From NCBI RefSeq assembly GCF_000504085.1, contig NC_022792.1:1330001-1394000 (forward strand): a DNA stretch of 64,000 nt. The letters are read 5' to 3'. The notes beneath the pieces were generated by a model. That model made no database searches, was not told where the DNA came from, and saw nothing but the letters and a program-made list of their open reading frames with translations. This document shows positions 47,345-56,282 of the stretch, in pieces; within the stretch, counting starts at the first letter, position 1; each line of letters begins with the position of its first letter. A program made the translations under genes and the position numbers. Origin of the DNA: Pseudothermotoga elfii DSM 9442 = NBRC 107921. Its GTDB lineage: Bacteria > Thermotogota > Thermotogae > Thermotogales > DSM-5069.

Positions 47345-48331
47345 ATGAAAAAATTTCTACTTGTTCTATCAATAATTGTTGCAGTATCTGTATTTTCTCA
47401 AGAACTGGTTATCTACACTTATAGCAGTTTTGCATCAGGAATTGCGCAGAAGGTCTTGCCAATTTTTGAAAAGCAAAATAACGTCAAAGTGAAGTTGCTA
47501 TCTTTTGGGGATGCAGGAAATGTGCTTGCAAGGTTGATTCTCGAGAAAGATCAACCAAAAGCCGATGTTGTGATTGGTCTTGATCAACCTCTGCTAAAAC
47601 GTGCAATTTCTGAAGGATTATTGATAAAATTTGTTCCTGAAAACATATCTATGATAAAAAATAAAGAACTCTTGGATATGCGAGGTTACGGTATACCATT
47701 TGATTATGGCGCAATCGCATTGGTCTACAATACCGAGAAAATCAATAACCCACCGAAATCTTTTAAAGAACTTCTCGATGAAAGATTTAAAAGAAAGCTG
47801 GTAGTTCAGGATCCTCGCACGTCAAGTACAGGACTTTCTTTTATGCTCTGGACAGTAGCTGTCTTTGGTGAAGATGGTTTTTTGGATTACTGGAAGAGCT
47901 TAAAAAACAATATTCTGACCATAACGCCGGGATGGGATGAAGCGTTTAGCATGCTTGAAACTGGCGAGGCTGACATAATGGTGAGTTATGCGACTGATGG
48001 TGCTTACAGTTATCATGAATATGGCAGTTTGAAGTATCTGCCGGTAGTTATGGAAGAAGGTGCTTTTGTACAGATCGAGTATGCGGCTATAGTAAAAGGC
48101 AGCAAGAACATCGAGCTTGCAAAAAAGTTTATCGAATTTGTTTTGAGCAAAGAATTTCAATCTCATGTTCCCTTGAATCAATGGATGTACCCGGTTGTAG
48201 AGATAGAACTTCCAAAAGCCTACAAATATGCACCAAAGATAGATAAAGTACTGCCATTTGACTATAGTATCTTTGAGCAAAAAGGCAAAGATTGGCTTGA
48301 AAAATGGGCAGAGGTAATGATAGGTAAATGA
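47345..48331 (+). CDS. thiB: Thiamine ABC transporter substrate-binding protein
   Basis: A 328-residue exported protein (signal MKKFLLVLSIIVAVSVF). ELVIYTYSSFASGIAQKVLP, KADVVIGLDQPLLKRAISEG, GYGIPFDYGAIALVYNTEKI, VQDPRTSSTGLSFMLWTVAV and SYATDGAYSYHEYGSLKYLP match ThiB/TbpA. The ATG at 47345 follows AGGAGGTGG; the frame extends upstream through the riboswitch but that part is not translated. Binds thiamine or its phosphates for ThiP. Confidence 0.95.
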   Translation: MKKFLLVLSIIVAVSVFSQELVIYTYSSFASGIAQKVLPIFEKQNNVKVKLLSFGDAGNVLARLILEKDQPKADVVIGLDQPLLKRAISEGLLIKFVPENISMIKNKELLDMRGYGIPFDYGAIALVYNTEKINNPPKSFKELLDERFKRKLVVQDPRTSSTGLSFMLWTVAVFGEDGFLDYWKSLKNNILTITPGWDEAFSMLETGEADIMVSYATDGAYSYHEYGSLKYLPVVMEEGAFVQIEYAAIVKGSKNIELAKKFIEFVLSKEFQSHVPLNQWMYPVVEIELPKAYKYAPKIDKVLPFDYSIFEQKGKDWLEKWAEVMIGK

Positions 48332-49866
48332 AAGGAAAGATAACCTTGATTCTGGTGCCGATAATCTTTATCGGCACCTTTTTGATTTACCCGCTTTTCC
48401 TGCTGTTCTCAAAATTTCCAGTCTGGAATATCTCTCAAGTACTCTCAAAAAATGCAGCTATTATCAGATTCACAGCTTTTCAAGCTCTGCTGTCAGCTTT
48501 TTTAACAATGCTTCTTGGAATACCAGGCGCTTATTTATTTGCAAGAACAAAGCTTCCAAAGGTTGCGAAGAGTTTTTTGAAATCTGCAAGCATGGTGCCT
48601 TTTGTCCTTCCTGGTATATCGATGGCTATTGGTTTTTTACTCACCTTTGGTAATAATGGAATAGTGAACTGGATATTATCTTTTTTTAATCTTAAAATCA
48701 GAATACTTTATACATTCACCGCTGTTTTGATTGGCCACGTTTTCTATAACTTTCCCCTGTTCATAAGAATCGTTGGTGATGCTTTCGAAAGGATAGACAG
48801 AAATTTTCTTGAAATGGCTAACATTGAAGGAGCTTCGAGATTCAAGAGGTTTTGGTATATAGAACTACCTTTGATAGCACCAGCAGTTGGGGCGGCTTTT
48901 TCTCTTTCTTATCTTTATTGCTTCACCAGTTTTGCTGTCGTTTTGATATTGGGGGGAATCAAATATTCGACTATTGAAGTAAGTATATATATGTACCTCA
49001 AAGTGCTTCTGGATTTCGAAAGCGCACTGGCTCTCACGTTATTCCAAATGATTTTCGTGGCATCTGTAAGTTTTGTCTTCCTAATCTTATCCAGCAAATC
49101 TCAGCAATCTTTTGGCGAAGCACTCAAAGAAGAAAAACCAAGATGGTCTTACTTTTATATCGCTGTTGTTGGATTATTTGTTTTCTTACCTCTGAGTATG
49201 GCTTCTCTGGGAGGATTTTTAAAATATGGAGGGATTTTCACACTTGAAAACTTCAGAAATTTGTTCAGTCAAAGTGCCGAATGGATAATCGGTGCGAACG
49301 CCTGGCCTGTGATTATTTACAGCGTTTTACTTAGTTCAATAGTCGGAGGATGCGTGTGCATTCTTGGATTAGTCAGCTCATATGCTTCGATCAGGTATAG
49401 AAGTTTTTTATCAATCTTGACGTATCTTCCTGTTGCAATCTCTCCTGCCACAATGGCTTTTGGAATGATTCTTTTTGAAGCACCTCAGGCGATCAAACTT
49501 GGTGGTATTTATGCATTGATATCACTACCTCTGGTTCACAGTTCACTTCAAAATGTCTGGAGGAGTTTTCCAAAAGAAATAGAAGAAGCCAGTAAAATTG
49601 ATGGGTGTGGTTCTGTAAAAAGGTTTTTTAAAATAATATTGCCTGTTTTCAAAAAAGAACTGTTAGGAACTTTTGCATTTTGTATGGCCATAGCACTTGG
49701 TGAGATCACAGCGACAATTATTCTGTCAGAAGGTCAATTGACCACTCTATCTGTTGCAACCTATAAACTTTTCAGCACACGTCATATCGGCGAAGCACAG
49801 GCTTTGAATTCTATCCTAATGTGGATTGTTTTGATTCTGTTCTTCATTTCTGAGCAAACCGAATAA
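48328..49866 (+). CDS. thiP: Thiamine ABC transporter permease
   Basis: A 512-residue permease made of two fused six-helix halves, as in ThiP and FbpB. First EAA-like loop FLEMANIEGASRFKRFWYIE, second IEEASKIDGCGSVKRFFKII; GEITATIILSEGQLTTLSVA near the end is typical. It overlaps thiB by 4 bp (ATGA). No thiQ ATPase follows; instead there is a truncated unrelated gene, so the ATPase is missing, distant or supplied by another system. Confidence 0.9.
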   Translation: MKGKITLILVPIIFIGTFLIYPLFLLFSKFPVWNISQVLSKNAAIIRFTAFQALLSAFLTMLLGIPGAYLFARTKLPKVAKSFLKSASMVPFVLPGISMAIGFLLTFGNNGIVNWILSFFNLKIRILYTFTAVLIGHVFYNFPLFIRIVGDAFERIDRNFLEMANIEGASRFKRFWYIELPLIAPAVGAAFSLSYLYCFTSFAVVLILGGIKYSTIEVSIYMYLKVLLDFESALALTLFQMIFVASVSFVFLILSSKSQQSFGEALKEEKPRWSYFYIAVVGLFVFLPLSMASLGGFLKYGGIFTLENFRNLFSQSAEWIIGANAWPVIIYSVLLSSIVGGCVCILGLVSSYASIRYRSFLSILTYLPVAISPATMAFGMILFEAPQAIKLGGIYALISLPLVHSSLQNVWRSFPKEIEEASKIDGCGSVKRFFKIILPVFKKELLGTFAFCMAIALGEITATIILSEGQLTTLSVATYKLFSTRHIGEAQALNSILMWIVLILFFISEQTE

Positions 49867-49894
49867 TTTATTTTGAAGAAAATCGAAGTTTAGC

Positions 49895-50326
49895 ATGATG
49901 AGATTTGCCACGGATGAAGAAGATGTGAAAAAGATAGGCCCATTTTCAATGATTGGCTCTGATGGCAGTGCCTTACCTGATGGTATTCTCTCGCATGGAC
50001 ATTTATATCCCAGGAACTTTGGCACTTTTCCAAGGGTAATTGCTCGCTATGTCAAAGAGCTCAAAGCAATCACATTGGAGGCTGTCTACAAAATGACATC
50101 TTTTCCGGCACGAAGAATTGGGTTGTTTGACCGAGGAATCATTCGACCAAAGATGGCTGCTGACATAGTGATCTTTGATTTTGATAAAATTCAAGATCTG
50201 GCCAGCTATGAAAATCCAAAAAGCTACCCTCAGGGTATAGTTCATGTAATAGTGAACGGTGAGCTCACTATTTTTGAGACTGAACATACCCTGGCCCGGG
50301 CTGGAAAAATTTTCAGAAAAAGATGA
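49895..50326 (+). pseudogene. 5'-truncated D-aminoacylase-type amidohydrolase
   Basis: The frame encodes only the last ~143 residues of an N-acyl-D-amino-acid deacylase: RFATDEEDVKKI, SMIGSDGSALPDG with the metal aspartate, HLYPRNFGTFPRVIARYVKE, ITLEAVYKMTSFPARRIGLF, KMAADIVIFDFDKIQDLASY, and VIVNGELTIFETEHTLARAG. Full enzymes have about 500 residues, so the metal-binding N-terminal part is gone. The in-frame stop upstream is at 49874-49876, eight bases past the thiP stop, which localises the deletion junction. Convergent with the agmatinase gene, separated by zero bases. Confidence 0.85.
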
Positions 50327-51190
50327 TCAGCTAATACACATTAAGACTTCTCTTAAAATCTTTGCTGCTAAAATGCCGGTTCTTTCTGAGATGTCTGTCA
50401 ATGGTGAAACTTCAACTAAGTCGAAGCCAACTATTTTCAGTTCCTTAAATCTCTGGATTATTTCAAAGATTTCCTTTGAAGTACATCCACCCGGTTCGGG
50501 AGTTCCAGTACCGGGTGCAAAAGCAGGATCAAATACATCTATGTCAAGGGTGATGTATATCGGAAAACCTTTCAATTCATCAAATACCTTCATGAAAGGC
50601 TCTTTCACATCGTACAAAAAAGTTCTTGTGTGATCTTTTGCAAAATCGAACTCTTCCTTTAAACCAGATCTGATACCAAACTGATACAGATGTCTGTCTT
50701 TGATATACTCACACACTCTTCTCAAAACCGTACCATGAGAGAGTCTTTCACCAAAAAGAGTGTCTCTCAAGTCTGCGTGTGCATCGAAGTGAATGATTTT
50801 CAGCTCTGGGTACTTTAACGCCACTTGCCTGACTATGGGGAAAGTTATCAAATGTTCTCCACCAATGAAAACTGGTATTTTTTCGTCTTGAACGATTTCA
50901 TTTGTTATCCTCTCGATTAACTCGAGGCTCTTTTGAAGATTTCCCAGCGGCATCTCGATATCACCGGCATCATAAAAAGATTTGTCATTCAAGGAGTCAT
51001 TCAGGTATGGGCTGTAATCCTCTAAACCATAGGAAAGTTCTCTGATTTTCTTTGGCGCCATGCGTGTCCCCGGCCTGAAACTTGTTGTCTGATCCAGTGG
51101 CGCACCTACGATAACCGCCCTGCTTGATTCATAATTATCTTTTGATCTGAGAAAAGTATGTTGATTCACCAAATTTTTGAGCATCTTCAC
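50327..51190 (-). CDS. speB: Agmatinase (ureohydrolase)
   Basis: A 287-residue manganese ureohydrolase hydrolysing agmatine to putrescine and urea. Motifs: GAPLDQTTSFRPGTRMAPKK, VFIGGEHLITFPIVRQ, IHFDAHADLRD, SHGTVLRR and TLDIDVFDPAFAPGTGTPEP followed by GGCTSKE. The SHGT variant, rather than arginase SHAN, supports agmatinase. GTG start at 51190 overlaps the Pif1 stop (GTGA), with GGGAGG upstream. Polyamines are abundant in thermophiles. Confidence 0.94.
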   Translation of the reverse strand: MKMLKNLVNQHTFLRSKDNYESSRAVIVGAPLDQTTSFRPGTRMAPKKIRELSYGLEDYSPYLNDSLNDKSFYDAGDIEMPLGNLQKSLELIERITNEIVQDEKIPVFIGGEHLITFPIVRQVALKYPELKIIHFDAHADLRDTLFGERLSHGTVLRRVCEYIKDRHLYQFGIRSGLKEEFDFAKDHTRTFLYDVKEPFMKVFDELKGFPIYITLDIDVFDPAFAPGTGTPEPGGCTSKEIFEIIQRFKELKIVGFDLVEVSPLTDISERTGILAAKILREVLMCIS

Positions 51191-52731
51191 TTTACTACCT
51201 CCCTGTCTTCGATTAGCTCGATATCAAGGATCCTGTCTATTCTGAATGTTCTCAAATCTTTTCTTTCAAAACAATAGCCCTGAAGACCTAAGAATTTTTT
51301 CCCAGAATAAGAAAACTCTCCCACTCTCCTTGGTTCAACAATTCTTCTTGATTTTTCATTATCAGATCTCACATAAACGATCAAAAGGTATTTGTTCAAT
51401 TCAATAGCCCTGTTTATGAGTTCCATTTTTTCACTCATAGATAACTTTTTTTCACTATTTTTACATTGAAAATCACTCAAAAATCTGAGAATTCTTCTAT
51501 CGAGTATTATGTCTTTTTTCGTTACAGCCATTGTGAGTGAGATGCCACTCAAGCGAGTGCATCTACTCAGAGCCACATACAACTGTCCCGGAGCAAAAAA
51601 ACGTTTTGAAAGATCGATTGTCACATTGTCAAAAGTTTTGCCCTGACTCTTGTGTATCGTGACAGCCCAGGCTAATCTCATCGGAAATTGGCTGAATGTA
51701 CCCACTATTTCTGTTTCAATCATCTTTTTTCGCCTGTTGTATTTGTAGTGAAATATGTCCCAGGTGTAACGTGTCACTTCTTCAATTCTGCCATCAGAAA
51801 AAAGAACCTTGACGATACCATCATCTTGATGAACATCAATGATTTTTCCAACAGAACCGTTCACCCACCTGCCGTCACTATCGTTATTTAGCATCATTAT
51901 CTGTGCACCTTTTTTTAGCAAAAGTACATGATCTGCAGGGAAAGAACTTTCATCAAAATCTCCCTGTATCTTGGCTTCGAATTTGTACAGTTTATCTTTG
52001 ATCTGGTTGAGCTTTTCCTGGTTTATATTTTTGGCTGTCTGGTTGTGGCTTGTCAGATAAATAGCATAGTTAATATTTTGTAGCTGAGCATTTACTCGGC
52101 TGTTTAGGATCATCAGACTTTCATCAGTTATTGTTCCAGTTCTAATTTCATTGAGAATTTTTATGAACTGATCATCATCTTGCCTGTAGATTTTTTCGAG
52201 TTCTATGAATTCCCAATCCACATCTTTGAACACGTCTGAATCAAAGAAATATTCACTTCTGTACCTTTCTTTGAAAAATTCCCTTTCTTTCTTGGTAACT
52301 ACAGGTGGCAGTTGGTACAAATCTCCCATCAGAATCATCTGAACACCACCGAAAGGTTTGCTAAAATCTCGAGCGTTCAAACGCAAAAATTTATCGATGC
52401 AATCAAGTAGATCGGCCCTAACCATAGAGATCTCATCGATGATAATTGTGTCTATTTCTCTGTAAATTTCATCATCTAATACTTCAATGTTCTCAAAAGT
52501 CACATTTGGCTTGAATTTGAAAAACGAGTGAATTGTTTCACCATTCACATTCAGCGCCGCAACACCTGTCGGAGCAAGAACCACGACTTTTTTCTTTGTT
52601 ATGTTGCAAAAATACATTAGCAATGTAGATTTACCAGTCCCGGCCCTGCCAGTTATAAAGATGTTCTTATCTGATTTTTCCATCAATTCTAATGCATTCA
52701 AAAATTGTTCATTCAGTTCTATCTCATTCAT
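51187..52731 (-). CDS. pif1: Pif1-family DNA helicase with C-terminal WYL domain
   Basis: A 514-residue 5'-to-3' helicase of the Pif1/RecD2 group. Walker A FITGRAGTGKST, motif Ia VVVLAPTGVAALNVNGETIH, Walker B IIIDEISMVRADLLD, motif III GVQMILMGDLYQLPPV, motif V/VI AWAVTIHKSQGKTFDNVTID and LYVALSRCTRLSGISL. The last 75 residues (LLIVYVRSDNEKSRRIVEPR, FRIDRILDIEL) form a WYL domain, described as an accessory single-strand DNA-binding module in the Thermotoga elfii enzyme. The native start is probably ATG 52731; a TTG at 52758 lies inside tnpB. The tnpB gene ends 3 bp upstream, so native 5' signals may be displaced. Confidence 0.92.
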   Translation of the reverse strand: MNEIELNEQFLNALELMEKSDKNIFITGRAGTGKSTLLMYFCNITKKKVVVLAPTGVAALNVNGETIHSFFKFKPNVTFENIEVLDDEIYREIDTIIIDEISMVRADLLDCIDKFLRLNARDFSKPFGGVQMILMGDLYQLPPVVTKKEREFFKERYRSEYFFDSDVFKDVDWEFIELEKIYRQDDDQFIKILNEIRTGTITDESLMILNSRVNAQLQNINYAIYLTSHNQTAKNINQEKLNQIKDKLYKFEAKIQGDFDESSFPADHVLLLKKGAQIMMLNNDSDGRWVNGSVGKIIDVHQDDGIVKVLFSDGRIEEVTRYTWDIFHYKYNRRKKMIETEIVGTFSQFPMRLAWAVTIHKSQGKTFDNVTIDLSKRFFAPGQLYVALSRCTRLSGISLTMAVTKKDIILDRRILRFLSDFQCKNSEKKLSMSEKMELINRAIELNKYLLIVYVRSDNEKSRRIVEPRRVGEFSYSGKKFLGLQGYCFERKDLRTFRIDRILDIELIEDREVVK

Positions 52732-52733
52732 AC

Positions 52734-53969
52734 TCAATTTATTATTTGACACTCCCAATCCCCTAAAGATGGAGATACGGATACTCCATGGCCACAGAGA
52801 TGTGGATTGAATCTCACACCTCTGGCGGGTGCCAATTCCACTATTACCTGGGAAGCCCCAGGATACCTTGCATAAATGCTTATCGCCCCTACCCCGTCCC
52901 TGTGATACTCAAACCCACAATTTTGGCACTTATAGTTGCGGTTGTTCGGATGATTTCTGCTGCCACATACAGGACATCGTTTACTTGTATACGCTTCTGA
53001 TATACTCACAACTTTAATTTCATGTAGCTTTGCCTTATCAGTTATCATGTTGACTATTTTTCTGTACTGCCACTGATGCAGTTTTTGATTATAATTATCA
53101 TTTCCATTTGCACCGTATCGAATGTTTGTTATATCTCCAACCACAATAGTCCCTACGCTTTTCTGTATACACAATCCAACAAAGTTGCTCGTTATCTTAT
53201 GAAGCATGTTTCTGATCTGGTTTTGTGTTCCTGTTAGCATTCTCTTTTTAGCTTTAGATAGTTTTCTGTATCTCTTTGAACCTTTTTTACAGCGATTTAA
53301 TAGCTTTTGAAATTCAGCAAGTTTCTTGTTTCTGTATCTTAGAACGCTGTTTAAAATACCTCCTCGGTAAATGATGGTTTCGGAACCATCAAAACACGTG
53401 ATCGGATGGATAATACCAAGATCAATAGACATAACTTTTGTCTTTGGTTGTCGGTTTTCTTCTTCAATCTTCACCTCTATTCCAAGGTGAAGATAATATC
53501 TTCCATTTTCGTAGACTAATTTAGCTTGCCTGATTATTGTGGCTGGCAACGATGTTTGGATAATAATAGGTTGTTGCTTTCTTCCCATTGAAAGCTTTAG
53601 CTTACCATCCGGCATCAATTTTATCGCTGTGTTTTTCCAGATGAATGGCAGGAATCTTTTCTTTTTGTACGGCGGTCTTAAATCTGGTTTTGATTTAACT
53701 GCGCTGAAGTAACTATCAAGAGCTTGAAAGTACTCTTGAAGTATAGCTTGTTTAGAATGTGTATGAATGTCTATATTATCAGCCCAACGCAGAATATATT
53801 TTCGCACCGTATTTTGAGAGAGCCAGAAACCTTTCTTGCGCTTTATCTTTTTGACAAGAGACATTGTTTTGTTATATATCCGTGCAGCAGTTTTGTTAAG
53901 TTCAGAACATAAAGGATAAAGTTCTAATGGTACAGGTACTTTATATGTTCTGACTACATATCTTGACAT
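52734..53969 (-). CDS. tnpB: TnpB (IS200/IS605-type RNA-guided nuclease)
   Basis: A 411-residue OrfB/TnpB protein. N-terminal helical part (1-120), beta-barrel region, RuvC-I in VMSIDLGIIHPITCF (Asp), zinc ribbon CPVCGSRNHPNNRNYKCQNC, and RuvC-III in FEYHRDGVGAISIYARYP (Asp). At RuvC-II the usual Glu is replaced: TIVVGDITNIRYG. A conserved Glu appears about 47 residues later in VSISEAYTSKRCP, the arrangement reported for Fanzor and some TnpBs. No tnpA nearby, so not autonomously mobile. The 3' end contains hairpins such as ATGGAG/CTCCAT, as expected for omega-RNA. ATG at 53969 lacks a strong ribosome site (CAGGAGAT at 19 nt). Confidence 0.92.
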   Translation of the reverse strand: MSRYVVRTYKVPVPLELYPLCSELNKTAARIYNKTMSLVKKIKRKKGFWLSQNTVRKYILRWADNIDIHTHSKQAILQEYFQALDSYFSAVKSKPDLRPPYKKKRFLPFIWKNTAIKLMPDGKLKLSMGRKQQPIIIQTSLPATIIRQAKLVYENGRYYLHLGIEVKIEEENRQPKTKVMSIDLGIIHPITCFDGSETIIYRGGILNSVLRYRNKKLAEFQKLLNRCKKGSKRYRKLSKAKKRMLTGTQNQIRNMLHKITSNFVGLCIQKSVGTIVVGDITNIRYGANGNDNYNQKLHQWQYRKIVNMITDKAKLHEIKVVSISEAYTSKRCPVCGSRNHPNNRNYKCQNCGFEYHRDGVGAISIYARYPGASQVIVELAPARGVRFNPHLCGHGVSVSPSLGDWECQIIN

Positions 53970-54053
53970 TCTTCAGTATATCTCCTGATAGTTTCTTCTG
54001 AAACCGTTTCTGTTGCCCTATACAATTGTAACACAGCTTTTGATAATTAATAA

Positions 54054-54078
54054 GCTCCTTACCCATTCCCCTGAAGGA
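54054..54078. repeat. Candidate left-end hairpin of the TnpB element
   Basis: CTCCTT (54054-54059) and AAGGAG (54073-54078) enclose a 13-nt loop. IS200/IS605 elements carry imperfect subterminal hairpins bound by TnpA. The position upstream of tnpB fits the left end, but it could also be a chance dyad. Confidence 0.35.
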
Positions 54079-54131
54079 GAAGGACTTGCGGAGATATTTT
54101 TTCTGTCACATTAATTGCAAGATTTTATAAA

Positions 54132-54160
54132 TTGACGATACTGGCTTTTGCACGTATAAT
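54132..54160 (+). promoter_or_regulatory. Promoter of the oligopeptide transport operon
   Basis: TTGACG (54132-54137), 17-nt spacer, TATAAT (54155-54160); close to consensus, followed by AAAGGGGG ribosome site and the start codon at 54186. No operator dyad is visible. Confidence 0.85.
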
Positions 54161-54185
54161 CATTCTAAACAAAGGGGGTATAGTG

Positions 54186-56279
54186 ATGAGAAAACTGCTC
54201 AGTTTATTTGGTATTCTGTCATTGTTCGTTCTTTGTTTCAGTCAGGTTGCTCTGCAAGAAGCCGCCCCGGCTATTCAGAAGCTTGGCATTTTAAAAACAA
54301 TCGACGATTCAGCCCTGACTTATGACGAACTTTATTCTGCTGTAGCAAAAGCTTTTCCTGGAAAAGAATCACTTGTAAAGAAGGGAACAGATCAGGTTTT
54401 GAGAAAAGACTTTATCATGATACTTGTCAAGGTACTCGGCCTTGAACAAGAGGCTGCAAAATTCACAGAGATTTGCACTCTCGCAAACGATGAAGATAAA
54501 GTTCCAAAAGAAGCTATAGGCGCTTTTACACTCGCATTTAGAAGCGACAGACAACTTTTAGATTATCGTTACGGGCATTTGCTTGAGCCGCTATCACCAA
54601 TAACAAAATCAGAAGCGGCAAGATCTTTCTACATGGCGCTTTATCCACCAAAACGTGGTGGAACGATTGTAACAGCAGTTGGGGCAGATCCCAAGGGACT
54701 CAACACCTTGTTTACCTCTTCAGGTTTAACCTGGACAATCTGCAACATCATCGGTGATGGAAATACAGGAACTGACGACAACGGCTTTTATCATCCAAGG
54801 ATGATAAAAAGAATACCCACCCTCGAAAACGGTCTTGTAAAAATCAACCAGGATGGTTCAATGAGTGTGACCTTCGAATTGAGAAGAGGTATGAAATGGC
54901 ACGATGGTCAGCCGGTCACAGCACATGATGCAAAATTTCAGTGGGAAGTTATGGTTTCTGAAGCCCCAGTTACATCGAATTACTTTGAAAAGATGGTAGA
55001 TCGAGTTGATGTAATAGATGACTACACATTCACAGTTCATTTTCCCAGTCCAGTACCCGGTGCTGAACTTGGTTCATCGGTCTACGCCTATTACTACGGC
55101 TGGTTCCAGCTTCCTGAACATCTTTACAGAAAAGACTTTGAAGAAGCAAAGAAAACAGGAAACTGGGATCAATTTGTTCAAAAAGTTACCTTCAACCCTG
55201 TTATGACAGGACCATACAAATTCAAAGAATACGTCGAAGGGCAGTACATAGTGCTGGAAGCATTTGATGAATATTACATGGGCAGGCCAAATATTGATCA
55301 AATAGTGATGAGAATAATTCCAGACAGCGATGTTATCTTTGCATCTGTTTTAAAAGGTGAAATAGACTTTGGCAGGTATACGCTGGATCTTAAACAAAGT
55401 CTGCAACTTGAAAAAGATAAAGGAGATATCTTCAATGTCTACTTCACTCCGAATGTGGCAGCGTGGACACTTGATTTGAACTTCAGAGATCCAAACGATC
55501 TTTCAAAACCACATCCGTTGTTCTCTGACGTGAGGGTCAGGCAGGCTATTTTATATGCAATTGATCGTCAGCAAATAAACAACGTTGTATTTTTTGGAAA
55601 AGGTCAGATTGTAGACACATGGATCACGGAAGTCCATATGATGAGGGATGCTTTAAAAGGAGACCATATAAAGAAATACCCGTACGATCCGAAAAAAGCA
55701 GAAGAATTACTTGCTCAAGCTGGCTGGAAAAAGAACAAGCAGGGGTTACTTGAAAAAGATGGCAGGGTTTTCGAGTTCACACTGATTGCAGGAGCAGGTA
55801 ACAGTCAAAATGAGCTGATAACCCAGTTAATACAGGGTATGCTCAAAAAAGTTGGTATATCTGTAAAGATTGAAATGAAACCTGCACTTGTCATATGGGA
55901 TGAAGCTCCCATGGGCAAATTCGATGCGTGGCTGACTGGCTGGGGCTATGGAGTCAGTGATGAAGCACTAAATTACTGGGGTAGTGATATGATACCATCC
56001 GAGGCAAATAACTGGGGTGGTACGAATTACACGGGCTGGTCCAATCCCAAAAACGATGAGATACTTGCGAAAATGGCAACAGAAGTTGATTTTGAAAAAA
56101 GAGTCGAATTGTACAAACAACACTTTGCATTATGGACCAATGACTTGCCAGTTTTGCCTTTGATTTCAGATCCAACACCTCATTTTGCAAAGAAATACAT
56201 CAAAAGTTTTAATTCTACTTACGACAGTGGCCTTGGCTGGATCATCTACAACTGGTACATAGACACAGAACAACATTAA
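54186..56279 (+). CDS. Oligopeptide ABC binding protein with SLH-like N-terminal extension
   Basis: A 697-residue exported protein: signal peptide MRKLLSLFGILSLFVLCFS, an extra region at about 20-155, then a family 5 binding protein from RGGTIVTAVGADPKGLN to the end, with LRRGMKWHDGQPVTAHDAKF, TGPYKFKEYVEGQYIVLEAF, DVRVRQAILYAIDRQQINNV and YDPKKAEELLAQAGWKKNKQ. The extension (APAIQKLGILKTIDDSALTY, LRKDFIMILVKVLGL, SPITKSEAARSFYMALYP) resembles two S-layer homology repeats, which could tether the receptor to the wall or envelope. First gene of a six-gene operon. Confidence 0.88.
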   Translation: MRKLLSLFGILSLFVLCFSQVALQEAAPAIQKLGILKTIDDSALTYDELYSAVAKAFPGKESLVKKGTDQVLRKDFIMILVKVLGLEQEAAKFTEICTLANDEDKVPKEAIGAFTLAFRSDRQLLDYRYGHLLEPLSPITKSEAARSFYMALYPPKRGGTIVTAVGADPKGLNTLFTSSGLTWTICNIIGDGNTGTDDNGFYHPRMIKRIPTLENGLVKINQDGSMSVTFELRRGMKWHDGQPVTAHDAKFQWEVMVSEAPVTSNYFEKMVDRVDVIDDYTFTVHFPSPVPGAELGSSVYAYYYGWFQLPEHLYRKDFEEAKKTGNWDQFVQKVTFNPVMTGPYKFKEYVEGQYIVLEAFDEYYMGRPNIDQIVMRIIPDSDVIFASVLKGEIDFGRYTLDLKQSLQLEKDKGDIFNVYFTPNVAAWTLDLNFRDPNDLSKPHPLFSDVRVRQAILYAIDRQQINNVVFFGKGQIVDTWITEVHMMRDALKGDHIKKYPYDPKKAEELLAQAGWKKNKQGLLEKDGRVFEFTLIAGAGNSQNELITQLIQGMLKKVGISVKIEMKPALVIWDEAPMGKFDAWLTGWGYGVSDEALNYWGSDMIPSEANNWGGTNYTGWSNPKNDEILAKMATEVDFEKRVELYKQHFALWTNDLPVLPLISDPTPHFAKKYIKSFNSTYDSGLGWIIYNWYIDTEQH

Positions 56280-56282
56280 TGG

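Larger units (their letters stand above)
52731..54085 (-). mobile_element. TnpB-only IS605-like element
   Basis: Element inferred from tnpB (52734-53969), a potential left-end hairpin CTCCTT/AAGGAG (54054-54078) and the abrupt change to pif1 at the right end. Exact ends and target motif could not be fixed. IS200/IS605 elements make no target duplication, so none is expected. Confidence 0.4.

Noticed and set aside
53970-54131. Target-site duplication or long terminal repeats flanking the TnpB element
   Set aside because: None found, as expected for IS200/IS605 elements; ends therefore left approximate.
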